NCBI GenBank assembly: GCA_963576735.1
Contig: OY755176.1
Span: 12,757,423 to 12,821,422, forward strand
Source of the DNA: Bedellia somnulentella
Lineage: Eukaryota > Arthropoda > Insecta > Lepidoptera > Bedelliidae
Length of the DNA: 64,000 bases
Reading direction: 5' to 3'
Of the stretch, positions 12,250 to 23,699 are shown piece after piece (positions within the stretch are counted from its first letter, which is position 1; each line of letters opens with the position of its first letter). Below the pieces are notes generated by a model that was not told where the DNA came from, searched no databases, and worked only from the letters and a program-made list of their open reading frames with translations. Made by a program: the position numbers and the translations under genes.

Positions 12250-12345
12250 AACATCTCCGTGGCGTAGCGGTATAACTAACTAACTACTATGAATATTTAA
12301 TTAGAACTATTATGAATCAATCGTCCCGGGTTCGTATCTCAGGTA
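12250..12345 (+). repeat. tRNA-like SINE head with an inserted middle
   Basis: An A-box-like CGTGGCGTAGCGGTATAAC and a B-box-like GGGTTCGTATC are separated by an AT-rich stretch too long for a functional tRNA. This reads as a decayed tRNA-derived SINE head inside the Helitron. Confidence 0.45.
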
Positions 12346-12788
12346 ATTCAAGCTTTTTGTAAAAAAATGTTTTGCTAGCTTAAAATAACACTATATATAA
12401 TAATAACAAGCACCATCCCTTCAATTTAGCGATTATTTTGGAAGGAGATCCACCACTAATCATCCCTATATTGCCGAGCAATCGCTGCAAGCTCTCCCAC
12501 TATCACCAACGGTCAGTGTAGGGGGCAGCACCGGGCCGTCGCCGCAGCGCCAAACTACTATCCGTATCTGTACTTACTAAAGATATTCTCATTTCTGAAC
12601 ATAAAAACTTGGTATATTTGTTTCATGATTCTTATGAACAATTAAAAAGGAATTTTTGGAACTCAACCCCTAACGGGTTGATATAGCAAATGAAAGTTAA
12701 TATAGAGCTTTTTTACATTTTATACTAAAACTTGGTGCGATTGAATTTATGAAATTCATCTATCAATCATTCATGAATATATGCTAAC

Positions 12789-12950
12789 AACCATAAATTC
12801 CATAAAAGGGTAGCCATAGCTTCGGAGATTCTTCATCCAATTTTGGAAATATATTGATAAAAGATAGGTTAATAAAGGTTGTTAGTGATGGGTCACAAAC
12901 TGCATCGCCCAACAATCACTTAAAAAGCCTCAATGTCCTTTATGTCATTT
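12789..12950 (-). mobile_element. SIDE, old copy inside the Helitron
   Basis: A diverged minus-strand copy with the GGTAGCCATAGCTTCGGAG, GTTAGTGATGGGTC and GCATCGCCCAACAATCACTT blocks. The head is missing. Confidence 0.75.
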
Positions 12951-13468
12951 ACAATGCCCGCGGGATTATAAATATAAAAAACAGAAGTTGAGACAGTGTT
13001 TCGGTATTTTGGTATTATGTAAACTGGATGCAAAAAATGTAGTCCACGCGGACGAAGTCGCGGGGCAAAAAGCTAGTGTAGAATATTTCCGTCATACATG
13101 ATTTCTATGTAACTATAACCATTAAGGCTGCACACGCGACGGAAGCTAAAAAAATGGAGTAACTTTCCTCGTTTTCCCAAAATTCTCCTTCACTACTCTG
13201 CTGAAAAGTACACTTTAACCTGCCCAGAAGTATGAAGAATAATTCTACCAAGTTTCGTTAAAATCCGTTGAGTAGTTTTTGTTTCCATAAGGAACATACA
13301 ATACAGAATCGATCACTGATCACCCCCTGATAGTTATTTTGAAAATATATTTAATGTACAGAATTGACCTCTCTACAGATTTCTTATAAGTATAGATAGA
13401 TAGACAAATCGTGAACGCTTTCTTAATTGAATCTCGTAATTTTCCGATTTGTTTTTTAAATCTATAAG

Positions 13469-13828
13469 AATGACGTGATTCGTGAAAGGTGTGGTGTAAA
13501 AGACGATATTGTAAGTAAGATAGGAAAAGGAATGTTGAGATGGTTTGGGCACATCGAGAGGATGGATGATAGGAAATTGGTAAAAGGTAATGAGGTAGGT
13601 AATGCTAGTAGAGGACGGCCACGAAAGACACAGTTGGACCAAATTGAGAGTGTGCTCAAAAAAGCAGGCGTCCAAAGTATGAAAAATAAAAGAGCATGTA
13701 TGAAAAGATTGATGGATGTAGTGTAGACGAAGCAAGAGAGGTTTGCCAGGATCGTACGATGTGGCGAGTGATAGTCTCTGCCAACCCCAATGGGAATCAA
13801 CGGCGTGAGTATATGTATGTATGTGTGT
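13469..13828 (+). mobile_element. LINE-A, 5'-truncated copy with target-site duplication
   Basis: Encodes the LINE-A C-terminus (IRERCGVKDDIVSK, MLRWFGHIERMDDRK, SRGRPRKT, then the terminal motifs) in a frame open to 13726, then shifted, ending in (ATGT)n. ATCTATAAG at 13460-13468 is repeated at 13829-13837, consistent with target-primed insertion. Confidence 0.9.
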
Positions 13829-13869
13829 ATCTATAAGCATTACGGCTTTAGTAAGATCCCAGTTCTGCT

Positions 13870-14015
13870 GCCGTGTATTGCGGACTAAAATAGCATAAAA
13901 AGATTGATGGCTGTAAACGAAGCTTGAGAGGTTTGTCAGAATCGTACAAAGTGGCAATTGATAATCTCTGCCTTCCCCAATGGGAATTAATAGCGTGAGT
14001 AATGTATGTACGTGG
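13870..14015 (+). mobile_element. LINE-A head joined directly to LINE-A tail (internal-deletion derivative)
   Basis: Bases 13870-13897 match the family head (TGCCGTGTATTGCGGACTAA, then AATAGCA). They run straight into the LINE-A ORF end (AAAGATTGATGGCTGTAAAC ... CCCCAATGGGAATTAAT) and a GTATGTACG tail. About 3.2 kb of LINE-A between the two is absent. Confidence 0.75.
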
Positions 14016-14019
14016 GTTA

Positions 14020-14780
14020 GCAATGCACATTGATATGCAAGACAACGACCAAGTCGTATCCGTATCAAGTCCGTATACATGTGAATATTAAAGTACAAAA
14101 ATATATTCCCATTTTTCTCTCTCTCTCTCTCTCTCAAAGAATCAATTAAACTTACGAGTAAGTTTTAATCACAGTTAATATGGTTTTAATGAACTTATAG
14201 TTCAGTTGCGGTTGTAAGCAAGTTATAAGTTGCTCCTGGATTTCTCTGCTCAAAAGAGTATATGAAATTAATGAATGCATCGCTTTTACAAGTATATTGC
14301 TTTGGAGGACGCTGTATTACTGCCAGCCATAAAATTCATTGATAACTTTTAATTTCTTCAATTATCTTACTTAACAACTTTAACTATAGGTATATTTCAA
14401 ATAAACAATGTACCGCATTGAGTTACTGCCTTTTGAATTTTAAGTAAATAATTTATTTATTTGAAAGTTTCTAGACAGATTTGAAATTATTATAATTTAA
14501 TTTTGTGCTGAAACAAGCACCGCATGAAAAACTTAAAAGCATTTGGTAGATCTCTTATTTCTAATTAATGAATAACAATATAGCTTCGGGTCTCATTAGA
14601 ATAATAAAGAAATGAACTTTTTACTTTACGAAAAAGCAAATAGTAATAATATTAAAATTAACCAAATGATCATATGAGAACTTCGCTTATCATTCAAGTG
14701 CGAGTTGAAATATTGGGTGGACCTAGTACAGCCGCAGCATATTTAAACGACCATAATATTTAGAATACTAGTTCATACAT
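14020..14780. other. Non-genic stretch
   Basis: Contains a short (CT)n run at 14116-14135. No gene or clear repeat is recognised otherwise. Confidence 0.4.
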
Positions 14781-14783
14781 AAG

Positions 14784-15021
14784 TACTTACGGTTATAAAA
14801 CCTAAAAAGGGGTAGAGCCAGAGCTTCAGAGCCAGGAACTCCTCAGCCACATTTCGAAGTTGATAGGGGCAAGATGACAGAACTAAAGTATCGTTGGTGA
14901 TGGGTCTCCTACCACATCGCACAAAAATCACTTTAAAAAAGCCCCATACCCTTAGTCGCCTCTTACGACACCCGTAAGTAGAAAGGTGTAGTCACATTCT
15001 AAGCCGGCACTACACGGCAAC
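14784..15021 (-). mobile_element. SIDE, complete copy
   Basis: Head GCCGTGTAGTGCCGGCTTAG at the right end, middle GATGTGGTAGGAGACCCATC, tail block ending AAGTACTTA at the left. Well preserved except in the (ATGT)n tail. Confidence 0.9.
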
Positions 15022-15024
15022 TTG

Positions 15025-15755
15025 TTGCTTGAATTTAATTTTATCTTATCAATTTGATTTTCAATTAATTAATAAATAGATCCTTCAATTATTGTTATTA
15101 AATAAATTTATCAATATGCCAACGGAATAGCAAAAGCAGATTTAGTAACAACAGACTTTAGTTTTACAGAGGTAATAAAATAATTTATCGTCTTACAATA
15201 TCGCGCAATAAGCTCTTCTCAAATTAGTATTCCTTGGACTGAAATTAGATCTGTACGAACGTTTCAGTATAAAAACAAAAAGAAACTTTTGTTATTTCCA
15301 TAAATATATAGTTATTTCATCAGTACGTACTCGGAAAACCTCAAAGAAAACAATCTATTCTTGCAAATGAATAAAATAATGTTCTGAAATATGAAAATGA
15401 ATCCTATCTGAAAGAAGCGCTCTAGCTGTGGCTCTAGTGTTCTTGTTATTCTCACTAACACAGAACATTACTCAGTCGAGGCGAGCTAAATAGAGTATGT
15501 TGAAGACATATAGGCAATTAAATTCTATTCGCTACTTTATACAATGAAATATTCCTTGATATATTGGAAACTTGAAACATGCGTCTACATTTGATTTATA
15601 CTCGTTTTAGTTTAAGCAATCTAGTTTTAATCAAATCCTTGAAATACACAGTAAATAAAGCAATATGCTTTGTAAAGTAGACATTTTCCCCTTTCCTTCC
15701 GCTGCTGGTGTCGTACTAAAATAGCAGGATCGTTACAAGCAGTATAGTTTCTAAA
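15025..15755. other. Non-genic stretch
   Basis: AT-rich; nothing recognised. Confidence 0.4.
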
Positions 15756-15758
15756 GCA

Positions 15759-16062
15759 GCCGTGATAGCTCAGTGGGTATAACACCGTGTATCATGCAGA
15801 CGATGAGGGTTCAAATCCCGGTCGGGCTTACACCAATTTGTCTTTTCTGGAGTCGTATGTGTGGTTGTCAACGGTGAGGGAAAACATCGTGAGGAGACAC
15901 GGCTAAGTTGTACTTTGTTTGAGATTAGAGTAGGTATATCACGTGAGTACACTGTCCAATAAAAACTTGGGAATTCTGAACACTAGGTAACAATGTCACG
16001 TGATGTTCAGAAGTATTAGTACCTCTGCCAACTCCTTCGGGACATACGGCGTGAACGTTTGA
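15759..16062 (+). mobile_element. SINE-1: tRNA-derived SINE, near complete
   Basis: The tRNA-like head has an A box (ATAGCTCAGTGGGTATAAC) and a B box (GGGTTCAAATCCC). The body includes GGTGAGGGAAAACATCGTGA, ATCACGTGAGTACACTGTCC and TGATGTTCAGAAGTATTAGT, ending in CATACGGCGTGAACGTTTGA. Other copies lie at 44028-44556, 47885, 51204 and 63064. Transcription would be from the internal Pol III promoter. Confidence 0.85.
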
Positions 16063-16228
16063 GTTTTGAAGTTGAGAGTTGTAAAGGTTTAATAGTAGCA
16101 GTGGAGACATTTATTTAAAAACCTTTGGTTAAGCCACACCTTTTTTACGATATTACTGATACCCGTGAACTGAACACCCGCAAATCTTGAGCATAGTATA
16201 AATGTAACTCAACAACTTCTGAGCAAAG

Positions 16229-16338
16229 ATACATATACTCACGGTATTAGTTCCTATCGAGGTAAGCAGGGACAATCGTTCATCACCTTGTACAACGCCA
16301 AACCAAACCTCTCAAACTTCGTTAACATTCACCAATGT
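16229..16338 (-). mobile_element. LINE-A 3'-tail fragment, diverged
   Basis: On the minus strand it reads GAATGTTAACGAAGTTTGAG ... CGATAGGAACTAATACCGTG then AGTATATGTATC. This is the LINE-A terminal ORF block and tail. It lies immediately beside the SIDE at 16345. Confidence 0.7.
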
Positions 16339-16344
16339 TTCCAT

Positions 16345-16581
16345 ATATATTTTCGGCTATATTTCCCTAGAAGGGTAACCAGAGCTAAGGAATTATAAAT
16401 TCCTCAGCCACTTTTGGAAGTTGAGTGGGGAAAAGATGGTAAGAATAAAGGTTTTTGGTGATGGGTCTCCAACCGCATCGCCCAGAAATCCAATAAAAAG
16501 CCCCAATACCCTTAGTCGCCTCTTACGACACCCGTGGGTAGAAAGGGGTAGCGACATTCTAAGCCGGCACTACACGGCAAT
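16345..16581 (-). mobile_element. SIDE, complete copy
   Basis: Contains the head at 16560-16581, the GATGCGGTTGGAGACCCATC middle and the TAGCCGAAAATATAT tail block on the minus strand. An open frame on the plus strand here (16421-16702) is incidental. Confidence 0.9.
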
Positions 16582-16584
16582 ACA

Positions 16585-17530
16585 TACATCATCTTTTAAT
16601 ATTCACACTTCGGACGGGACTATTATTAATAGGTTTGACCTAAATGTGACCTTTGTGGTAATCCTCTACTTACTTAATTGGGGATTAGCTTTATACAACT
16701 AATGTAGGGCTTGTATTGTGTAGCGTAGTACAACACTTAGTGTATAAGTAACAAGTATAAAAGGCTTGTGAAGTTGAAATATACATTAGCAACCCTTCTA
16801 AGGCCAAAAATTCTATCAGTTTTTTCAAAACAATATTGCTTATTTATATGATATTGTCGATATAGAATCCAAATTTGCTAAAGTCCGTCTATTTGCATTG
16901 ATTAAATTTGGCATGAGAGTAGCTTAGAAACTGGATTATTATCTAAAAGCACATTTATCGCGGAATTCGTAAGGGTTTTCATAGGAGCGTTTCAAAAGCA
17001 TAACCCTTAAATAATTGCACTTATCGCTACAGTACTTTTTTTGATAGAAAAATCTCTTTAGATTTTTATTCTTGATGATTTGTAATACTGTAAATTAAAA
17101 CGGGTCAGTCCCCTCATATAAAAATGTTGTCTACGCGGTCCCTAGTCCAAGTGTAACTGTAATCTTATATTTATGACGCATAACCCGGGGGGTGGTAATA
17201 TTTATTACACTTAAGAAAAGACACAGCAGATTTAAAACTGTGACACCAGATTATAACTTCCAGAGCTGAATTCATTGCTTTTACTTCCAAGGTGTCAAGA
17301 TAAAATCAAATCAAAATCGTTTATTAAATATAATGAAAGTAATCAAAGAAATCATTTTTCAGCAATCCCGTACTCGGTTGGCCCTTTTTTGCGGCCATCA
17401 ATGTATATTTACAATTAAATTGCATTATTCAGGATTAAATGTGCAGAGGAAAAAAGTTATATAAGAAGGCACTCAGACTTTCACAAGCACACCGTCTAAC
17501 ATTCATTTAATATTCATTAATGTGTTTAGT
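16585..17530. other. Non-genic stretch with a possible Helitron end remnant near 17100-17152
   Basis: At 17128-17152 GTTGTCTACGCGGTCCCTAG resembles a decayed Helitron 3' end (CACGCGG...CTAG). At 17285-17330, CAAATCAAAATCGTTTATT resembles a dispersed LINE 3' end. No gene is seen. Confidence 0.35.
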
Positions 17531-17536
17531 TCTTCT

Positions 17537-17693
17537 AATATATAAAACTCACGTGTTACAGTATTTGTCACCAAACGCCTCCGAAACGGCTGAACCAATT
17601 TAAATGAATTTCGCATTTGACTTATATTTTATCGACCAAAAATGCCCTACAATAATTTATATGGCAAAACAACGATTGCCGGTTCAGCTAGTA
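17537..17693 (+). mobile_element. Short Helitron-like element
   Basis: Starts near CTAATATATAAAACTCACGT and ends GATTGCCGGTTCAGCTAGTA, with the GGCTGAACCAATTTAAATGA motif inside. This is a common layout for very short insect Helitrons. The exact 5' boundary is uncertain. Confidence 0.6.
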
Positions 17694-17699
17694 TTTTTA

Positions 17700-18460
17700 T
17701 ATTTTTTCAACTTTGCGTCATAATGAACCGTTTATTCTTATTATTTAATATATATCTTTTTGTTTATGTACCTAATCCTGTAGTGTTAGTAATATCTCGT
17801 GCGTTTAATTTTTATGTTCAAGAGTCGTTCATGCTGCAAGTTGAATACCTAATACCTGTTAATTTCAACAAGTAATTGGTGCATAATTGATCATTGATAA
17901 TGTTATAAACCCGACAAAACTTTTTAAGTTTCCACTCACAGATTTCAAATAAATTCTCCACTTTTCACTTAAATAGAATATTAGGGTCGTTAGTCCCTGA
18001 ATAAATTTGGTAATGCCATTTAGAATTAGTAGTAAAATATATTTATCTCAGTTATCAGTGTAAAAATAGTCTACTGCTGCCTAAAAGTGATCAATGAATA
18101 AAATTATATTGAAGTCTATTGATAAGTAAACAATATTCGATATTATCACCCAGCAAATGGTATGAGAAATGCGATAAGTTGTGAGACATAAAACAAAATC
18201 CATTACATTAATGTTAAAGAGGAGCCACAATACGTCATTGTCAGAGGAAGCGAGCGCGGCAGGAGCATGGGACAGGAAGTGATTCTTGAGCCAAAATGCC
18301 TTAAACGTGATATGACTGGGAACGAAGTTTATTCAGGAATCGACCGAAGTCTCCACATCAGCCCGAATGTGAGAAATTGTCTTGATACCTGTATTAAGAA
18401 AGGTGCTCTTGACAGAAGTTTAGGGGAATTGTAAGATTATTTCTTAAAAGTTTTGATGTG
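17700..18460. other. Non-genic stretch
   Basis: No gene recognised. The part at 18230-18420 is less AT-rich and unique within the window. Confidence 0.4.
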
Positions 18461-18462
18461 TT

Positions 18463-18540
18463 GTGCTGGGTTAGAATAGCACTACCCAATTTCTCACCGC
18501 GGGCGTCGTCATAGAATACTTATGGTAGGGGGCTCTTAAG
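18463..18540 (+). mobile_element. SIDE head fragment
   Basis: GCTGGGTTAGAATAGCACTA and the CCCAATTTCTCACCGCGGGC block match the family head. The remainder is lost after about 18540. Confidence 0.65.
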
Positions 18541-18559
18541 TGGTTTTTGGTTCCGAAGG

Positions 18560-21500
18560 TGAAAGACTAAAGAATAAGCAAAGAATCGTTTTTTAATATT
18601 TAATTAAAAATAATGAACTTAAAACTAGAAATGATAAAATAAAAAAAGATATTAACAAAATTGTTTATTTAAATTTTCTCAATTGTGAAGTGGTTCTGAC
18701 TCAGCTTCTTGTAGTGTATTTTACCTTTTGTAGAATTAGTGAGAATAGGTTCTGACAAAATTATGAAATTATTGTATAATGTTTTTGATTATCATTTGAA
18801 ATATTAGATTACTTATAAAATGAGTGACTTATGAATTAATTTGTCGCAAATGGTTCATCTTTATAAAGGGTTCGAACCTGTCTAGTCCACCATGCTGTCC
18901 TATAGCAGGCATTGCGTACGTACTACTTCTAGTTGCCAGAACCAACGCAGTGGCTCACTGTGCCCTCTGGACAACGGAATGTTGTTAATTTCCGGACCAC
19001 CAGGTGTTCCAACCTTCAATATCCTAACCAAATTTGGATTTATCTTACAAATTTATTATTATATATTACAAATTTGTGAGAGCACTTGTATTTGTGCACA
19101 TACTAATAGATATACTATATATTCATATAATAGTAAAATGGGTGACCAAGAGTTATATAAACCATATCAGCAAACGAATCTGAAAAGGAAATTATCTTTT
19201 AAGACATAATTTTCAGAAAATTGTCATCAGTTTTTTTACTGCAGCTATATTCAATCGGGCTTCCATTTGTTCCATTACATTAATTCCGTAAATAGTCTAT
19301 TGAATAACATATCCGCCATATACTTCTGAATACGTGAACGTATAAACCTACTTTACTCCAAACCACAATAGGGCGAAAATTATGACAATTCCGACAACAG
19401 CTTCAACTTAGGAGATAATCAAAGGTTATAGCCAAAAAAAGTGGAAAAACAGGGCAATTGAGTTTGCCCTAAGAAAGGACGCCATGTTTCAATGTCGGGG
19501 CAAAACGGTAATGTTTCCCTGCGACTCGAAATAAGCGAGGAGGCCGGAACTGAGTACGACATTACGGAAACTATTTCATTCGCATTGTTTTCAGAATTAT
19601 TGTTATACTACTCGACTTCACAGTTACTTCTTTATAAAAAGTTTCGGTCATGAAACCAAAATGAGTTTTACCTTGTAGTCTTTGTCAAATAACATGAAAT
19701 GTAAAGAGTGAAAATCCCTTTTTAGACCCATATTCTTGGTAAGGGATTTGTGGATATTATCATCATAAGGCAATGTTAGAGGAGTGGGTGTCGCAGTTGG
19801 GCGTCCAAAAAACATTTGACAGCAAGAGCAATCAATGATATTTGGGTGATCAGCATTGGCAGGACTTCACAAGTACCTTTACCTTAAATTACATTAGACA
19901 TATACTCATACCATTAGTTAGGAAGAGATCATCGAGCTTTATACGATACTAGCTCTTTTAAAATATTGTTTTAGGATTTATAACGATATCTATATAATTC
20001 CCAAGTTCTTAGACTTCATAACACCCACCCATAAGTTACCACAATTCTATTAACCGTGAAATATCACCGCGGCAAGTTTCAGACGCACGCCATCTCCACT
20101 TTCAGTTCTTGCGTTCCGGAGAAAGTAAGTCGTTGCTAATTATTGTGGGGTGTCTTTGGCACGTTCGCGCTTGGAGGCAGCGTGGCAGACGTGACGATGA
20201 ATAACTCGACCGAAAACTGTTCTTACACTGAACACCGCCGTTGTAAGGTTTAGATGAGGAACTGGGAGTGGATAGTTAGGAATGGTTAACTTTACCGAGT
20301 TTATGTATGGATAGAAAATACGTAGGGTTTAAAAGAAGGATGTTATGTTGAAGGGAAATGGTGGGTTTTTGTTAAAATTTTAATAAGTATAAGTCCACAG
20401 CTGTTTAGTGTTGTATAGTATAATAGTGTCATAGCAGCGATTTCACAGTGCAGGTATTATTTTGTATTTAATATTATTATAAAATCTTGAGGATTAAATT
20501 CCAGATTGTATCTTTGCTACTTTTTATAAACCAGACACAATTCCGGTATATATATTTTGTGTGTATTTTAATTATTTGCAAGATTATTTCCTTCCGATAT
20601 CTCTTGTATTGTCAAAGAGATTCAATGAAAAAAAAACCCTACCCAACATCTGAAACAAGGACTTTATTATGGCCGCGTAGCAAAACTTATATGGCTAAAT
20701 AATTTGTATGGGGAATGAAAACCAGTAGCATATAGAAAAAAATAACAAAAATTGTTTGTACATATACGATCATTACTATAGAATTAAAATTATTATAAAG
20801 TCTCTATTAATATCTTTTATACTATCCTAAACTAACTTCGGAGTACAGAGTACTTGGTTTAACATAAAACAAATTTACTTTTGAGAACAAAAGAAATACA
20901 TGACAAAATAGAGTGTCAAAGTTAACTTTTTATCTTTTTCTTACTTCTTTACTACTGTAATTTCACCAACGAATGTGATAAAAATGGCGACTGGCATCCA
21001 ATTACTTATAAAACATGTCTCAAAATATATACTGCGTTATAACCCAAACTAAATGAAACATTTAAAAGGTTATGGAATCACGTAGCGTTTTCAGTGAGTT
21101 ACTGTCTAGTTAGTGTTGCTATCAGACAGAAACTATTAGCAGTATAATTCATTTTATCATCGCAGAAAGCGCTCGAGTTTAAGTTTACGACGAAGCAATA
21201 AACAAGATCCCTGTTATTTAAGATTGAAGTCAGACATACGGGTCGTCAGACAGTGGTCTTTTATTTTAAAGCATCTATAATTAATCGTTTGCTATTGGTG
21301 ATTTCAAGATTCTAGTCACTTTTCTAATTAGGTTTTTCTTGTATAAAATAACTTATTGTGACAATAATATGCTTGAAAATCACTTATTTATATATAATAA
21401 ATTTGCAACACAGCTCTAATAATGGGTCTTTCTATAAGCATAGCACAAAAGATTAGATTACACAACTACTTTTTACAGTATACAAGGGGAATAGACCTTT

Positions 21501-21800
21501 GTTGCCAATAAAATTAGTGGATGGACAACCATGAAAAATAATAGGTCTACTACAGTTATATGCTAATGCTGCTAGATATAAAAATGTAATACTAGAATTA
21601 TATTGCGTAAATAAAGTGAAAACTATTATTTTTTAGTTACTTGTCAAATTATGAATACGTAATTAGAGACTATACTCGTAGTATCTCGTAATTACACTAA
21701 ACAGGTCATGTGCTCCTCTTGACTACACACTTAATAACATATTTATTCACTATTAAAGATGTATTTATCTGAAATCATTTGTAGCGATAATACTTAAGTA
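18560..21800. other. Long non-genic stretch
   Basis: No exon with family similarity was found and only short chance ORFs occur. The block at about 20060-20240 is clearly more GC-rich than its surroundings and contains CGGAGAAAGTAAGT, a possible splice-donor context. See the findings. Confidence 0.4.
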
Positions 21801-21802
21801 AC

Positions 21803-21995
21803 GTACATATACTTACAAAGAGAGAATGTGTAGCCACTTTTGAAGTGACTGGATAAACGATAGTAAATTTAAGGATGGTCGGCGACGGATGTCAAGCTAC
21901 ATCGTCCAGTAATCATTTTGAAATCCCCAAAACCCCTAGTCGCCTCTTACAACTATTACAAGAAGAAGAGGAATAGTACTAATCTGAACCAACAT
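21803..21995 (-). mobile_element. SIDE, diverged copy
   Basis: The minus strand has GACTAGGGGTTTTGGGGATT, GATGTAGCTTGACATCCGTC and the CAAAAGTGGCTACACATTC blocks. The head is strongly altered. Confidence 0.65.
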
Positions 21996-22261
21996 TACGC
22001 AGCACTTTGAAATGTTTTAGTTGAAATAATATTGATGAAAGGAAGAAGTATGCACGCAAAGTTACGATTATATTGCTCAGATCCATACATTACATTATAT
22101 TAAATAGCAGCGTACAGAACAGAGTTTTTGGTATTACGTATTGCGTAAGAACTTGGTTTTTGCGTTGTTTTATAAAACAATTTTAGTTTGAAATGATATA
22201 TTCTGGAATTATATAGTTGTAAAGAATGTGCACCCTCTCAACATTTTGAATTCAATAAAGA

Positions 22262-22692
22262 AATACCAATATTAATGAGTTTATTCGCTTAATTCCGCTA
22301 AGTGCCTGCAGTCTTCATTCAACATGCACTGTGCACCACCCGCCCTCTCACTTACAAGAAATCGAAAAGCAGACAATGCACCACACACACACCCGCAAGT
22401 GAAAACCACAGGCAACCACAAAAATGCGACGCGACACGATGCGAGTGACTGACCGAGATTCGGTGGTCAACTGCCGAACTGTCTACTGCTCGACAATGAC
22501 TCGTGTTGAGTCGAAACGCGTCGCATTTTTGTGGTTGCCTGTGGTTTTCACTTGCGGGTGTATGTGTGGTGGGTGCATTGTCTGCTTTTCGATTTCTTGT
22601 AAGTGGGAGGGCGGGTGGTGCACAGTGCATGTTGAATGAAGACTGCAGGTACTTAGCGAAATTAAGCGAATAAACTTATTAATATTAGTATT
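22262..22692. mobile_element. Fold-back/MITE element with ~172-bp inverted arms
   Basis: The left arm 22262-22433 and the right arm 22517-22692 are near-perfect reverse complements. Examples are AATACCAATATTAAT against ATTAATATTAGTATT, and ATGCGACGCG against CGCGTCGCAT. They surround an ~83-bp centre. ORFs on both strands are products of the symmetry. No transposase is present and no target-site duplication was resolved. Confidence 0.85.
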
Positions 22693-22967
22693 GCTATGGA
22701 TTTCCGCAAAGTAACGCCTGATTCAATCCTATATCAATAAAGAAAGTAGTTGCTCTTAGTAAAAGTATTAGAAAAAAATAGTTTGAATAAAACGAGTTTT
22801 TAGTCAACAGTTTTTTAAGATATGTACCACATTTTCAAAAAACGCATATTTTTCTTTGTGTGAGTTGCTTGCGTCTATGTGCTCGTATACTTAAATAGCT
22901 ATGATCGCTACCGCGAGTCCTTTTACCACGCGACTCGCACTTGGCTTTTTTATCTATACTTACTATA

Positions 22968-23693
22968 TCTACACTAATGCCAAAAATGCAAATAGTAAAA
23001 TTTTTGTCTGTCTGTCTGTCGGGTTGTTTGTGTCCTAAAGGAAACAAACAACCCGACGGATTTAACGGAAACAAAAACTACTCGACGGATTTTAACGAAA
23101 TTTGGCACAATTATTCTTCATACTCTTGTGTGAAGTGTAGTGAAGGGGAATTTCGGGAAATTTTGGGAAAACGGGAGAAGTTACTCCATTTTTTAAGCTT
23201 CCGTCGCGTGTGCAGCCTTAATGGATAAAGTTACATAGAAATCATGTACGTCAGAAATATTCTTCATAAAATTGTCTAAAAAATATCCCGCAACAGTACA
23301 TGTCTATCTTTTATGGTTGACAGACAATAACACATGTAACTCCTGATAGCTTAGCAGTTCGGAGCATTCTGATTATATTTGTTTACTCTTACGTTTATAA
23401 TCACTAATGGCAGCAGTAGTTGCATCCTACATCGACGTATGGTTTCTTTTTTAGATTGTTATGAATACTTCATAGCGTTTTACTTAACTTCAACTCAACC
23501 TGAAATTTGGCTTAATAACGGAGATATTGAATCGTTCATCAAAGAGCATTCAAAATCACAAAGCTACACTGTTCAGGAGTGCTATAAATTCCGATCATTG
23601 CGCTGAATTTCACAAAGCTTGAACAGTGATTGAACAAACCTCAAATATTTAAAAAACAATGCTACCCATGCGAAGCTGGGCCGATCCACTTGT
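22968..23693. repeat. Repeat R copy B (uninterrupted)
   Basis: Inverse orientation to copy A at 11036-13330. It starts near TCTACACTAATGCC, has a (TGTC)n run, an internal GTTTGTTTGTGTCC / GGAAACAAACAAC inverted repeat at about 23020-23057, and ends near CATGCGAAGCTGGGCCGAT. It preserves the empty site of the Helitron that splits copy A. Confidence 0.75.
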
Positions 23694-23699
23694 TAAACA

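Larger units (their letters stand above)
11586..13076 (+). mobile_element. Non-autonomous Helitron with exact ends
   Basis: Starts TCCATACTAATATTATAAAT after an A (11585) and ends CTAG (13073-13076) before a T (13077), the canonical A|TC...CTAG|T arrangement. The 5' part has the (TTTG)n stretch, the CTGAACCGATTG and TTTTTATCCCGG motifs, and the 3' part has the CACGCGGACGAAGTCGCGGG hairpin block, all typical of lepidopteran Helitrons. The empty site is visible in the related repeat at 22968-23693. No Rep/helicase ORF is present. A SIDE (12789-12950) and a tRNA-like stretch (12250-12345) lie inside. Confidence 0.88.
11036..13330. repeat. Repeat R copy A, split by a Helitron (11036-11585 and 13077-13330)
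   Basis: The two flanks of the Helitron, read as one sequence, match the reverse complement of 22968-23693 (copy B) over most of its length. Landmarks are GCTAAGCTATCAGGAGTTAC, TAGACGTATGCTGTTCAAGA, TGATTTCTATGTAACTATAA and AAGGCTGCACACGCGACGGA. R itself has a TCTACACTAATG-like start in copy B, reminiscent of an older Helitron-type element. It carries no coding capacity. Confidence 0.75.

Noticed and set aside
13373..14137. A 254-codon minus-strand ORF
   Set aside because: It runs antisense across LINE-A fragments and a CT microsatellite. The sense strand explains the sequence.
22352..22639. ORFs on both strands in the inverted-repeat element
   Set aside because: They mirror each other because of the arms and carry no recognisable domain.
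23379..23606. 75-codon plus-strand ORF
   Set aside because: Lies inside repeat R. The corresponding region of copy A is not open.
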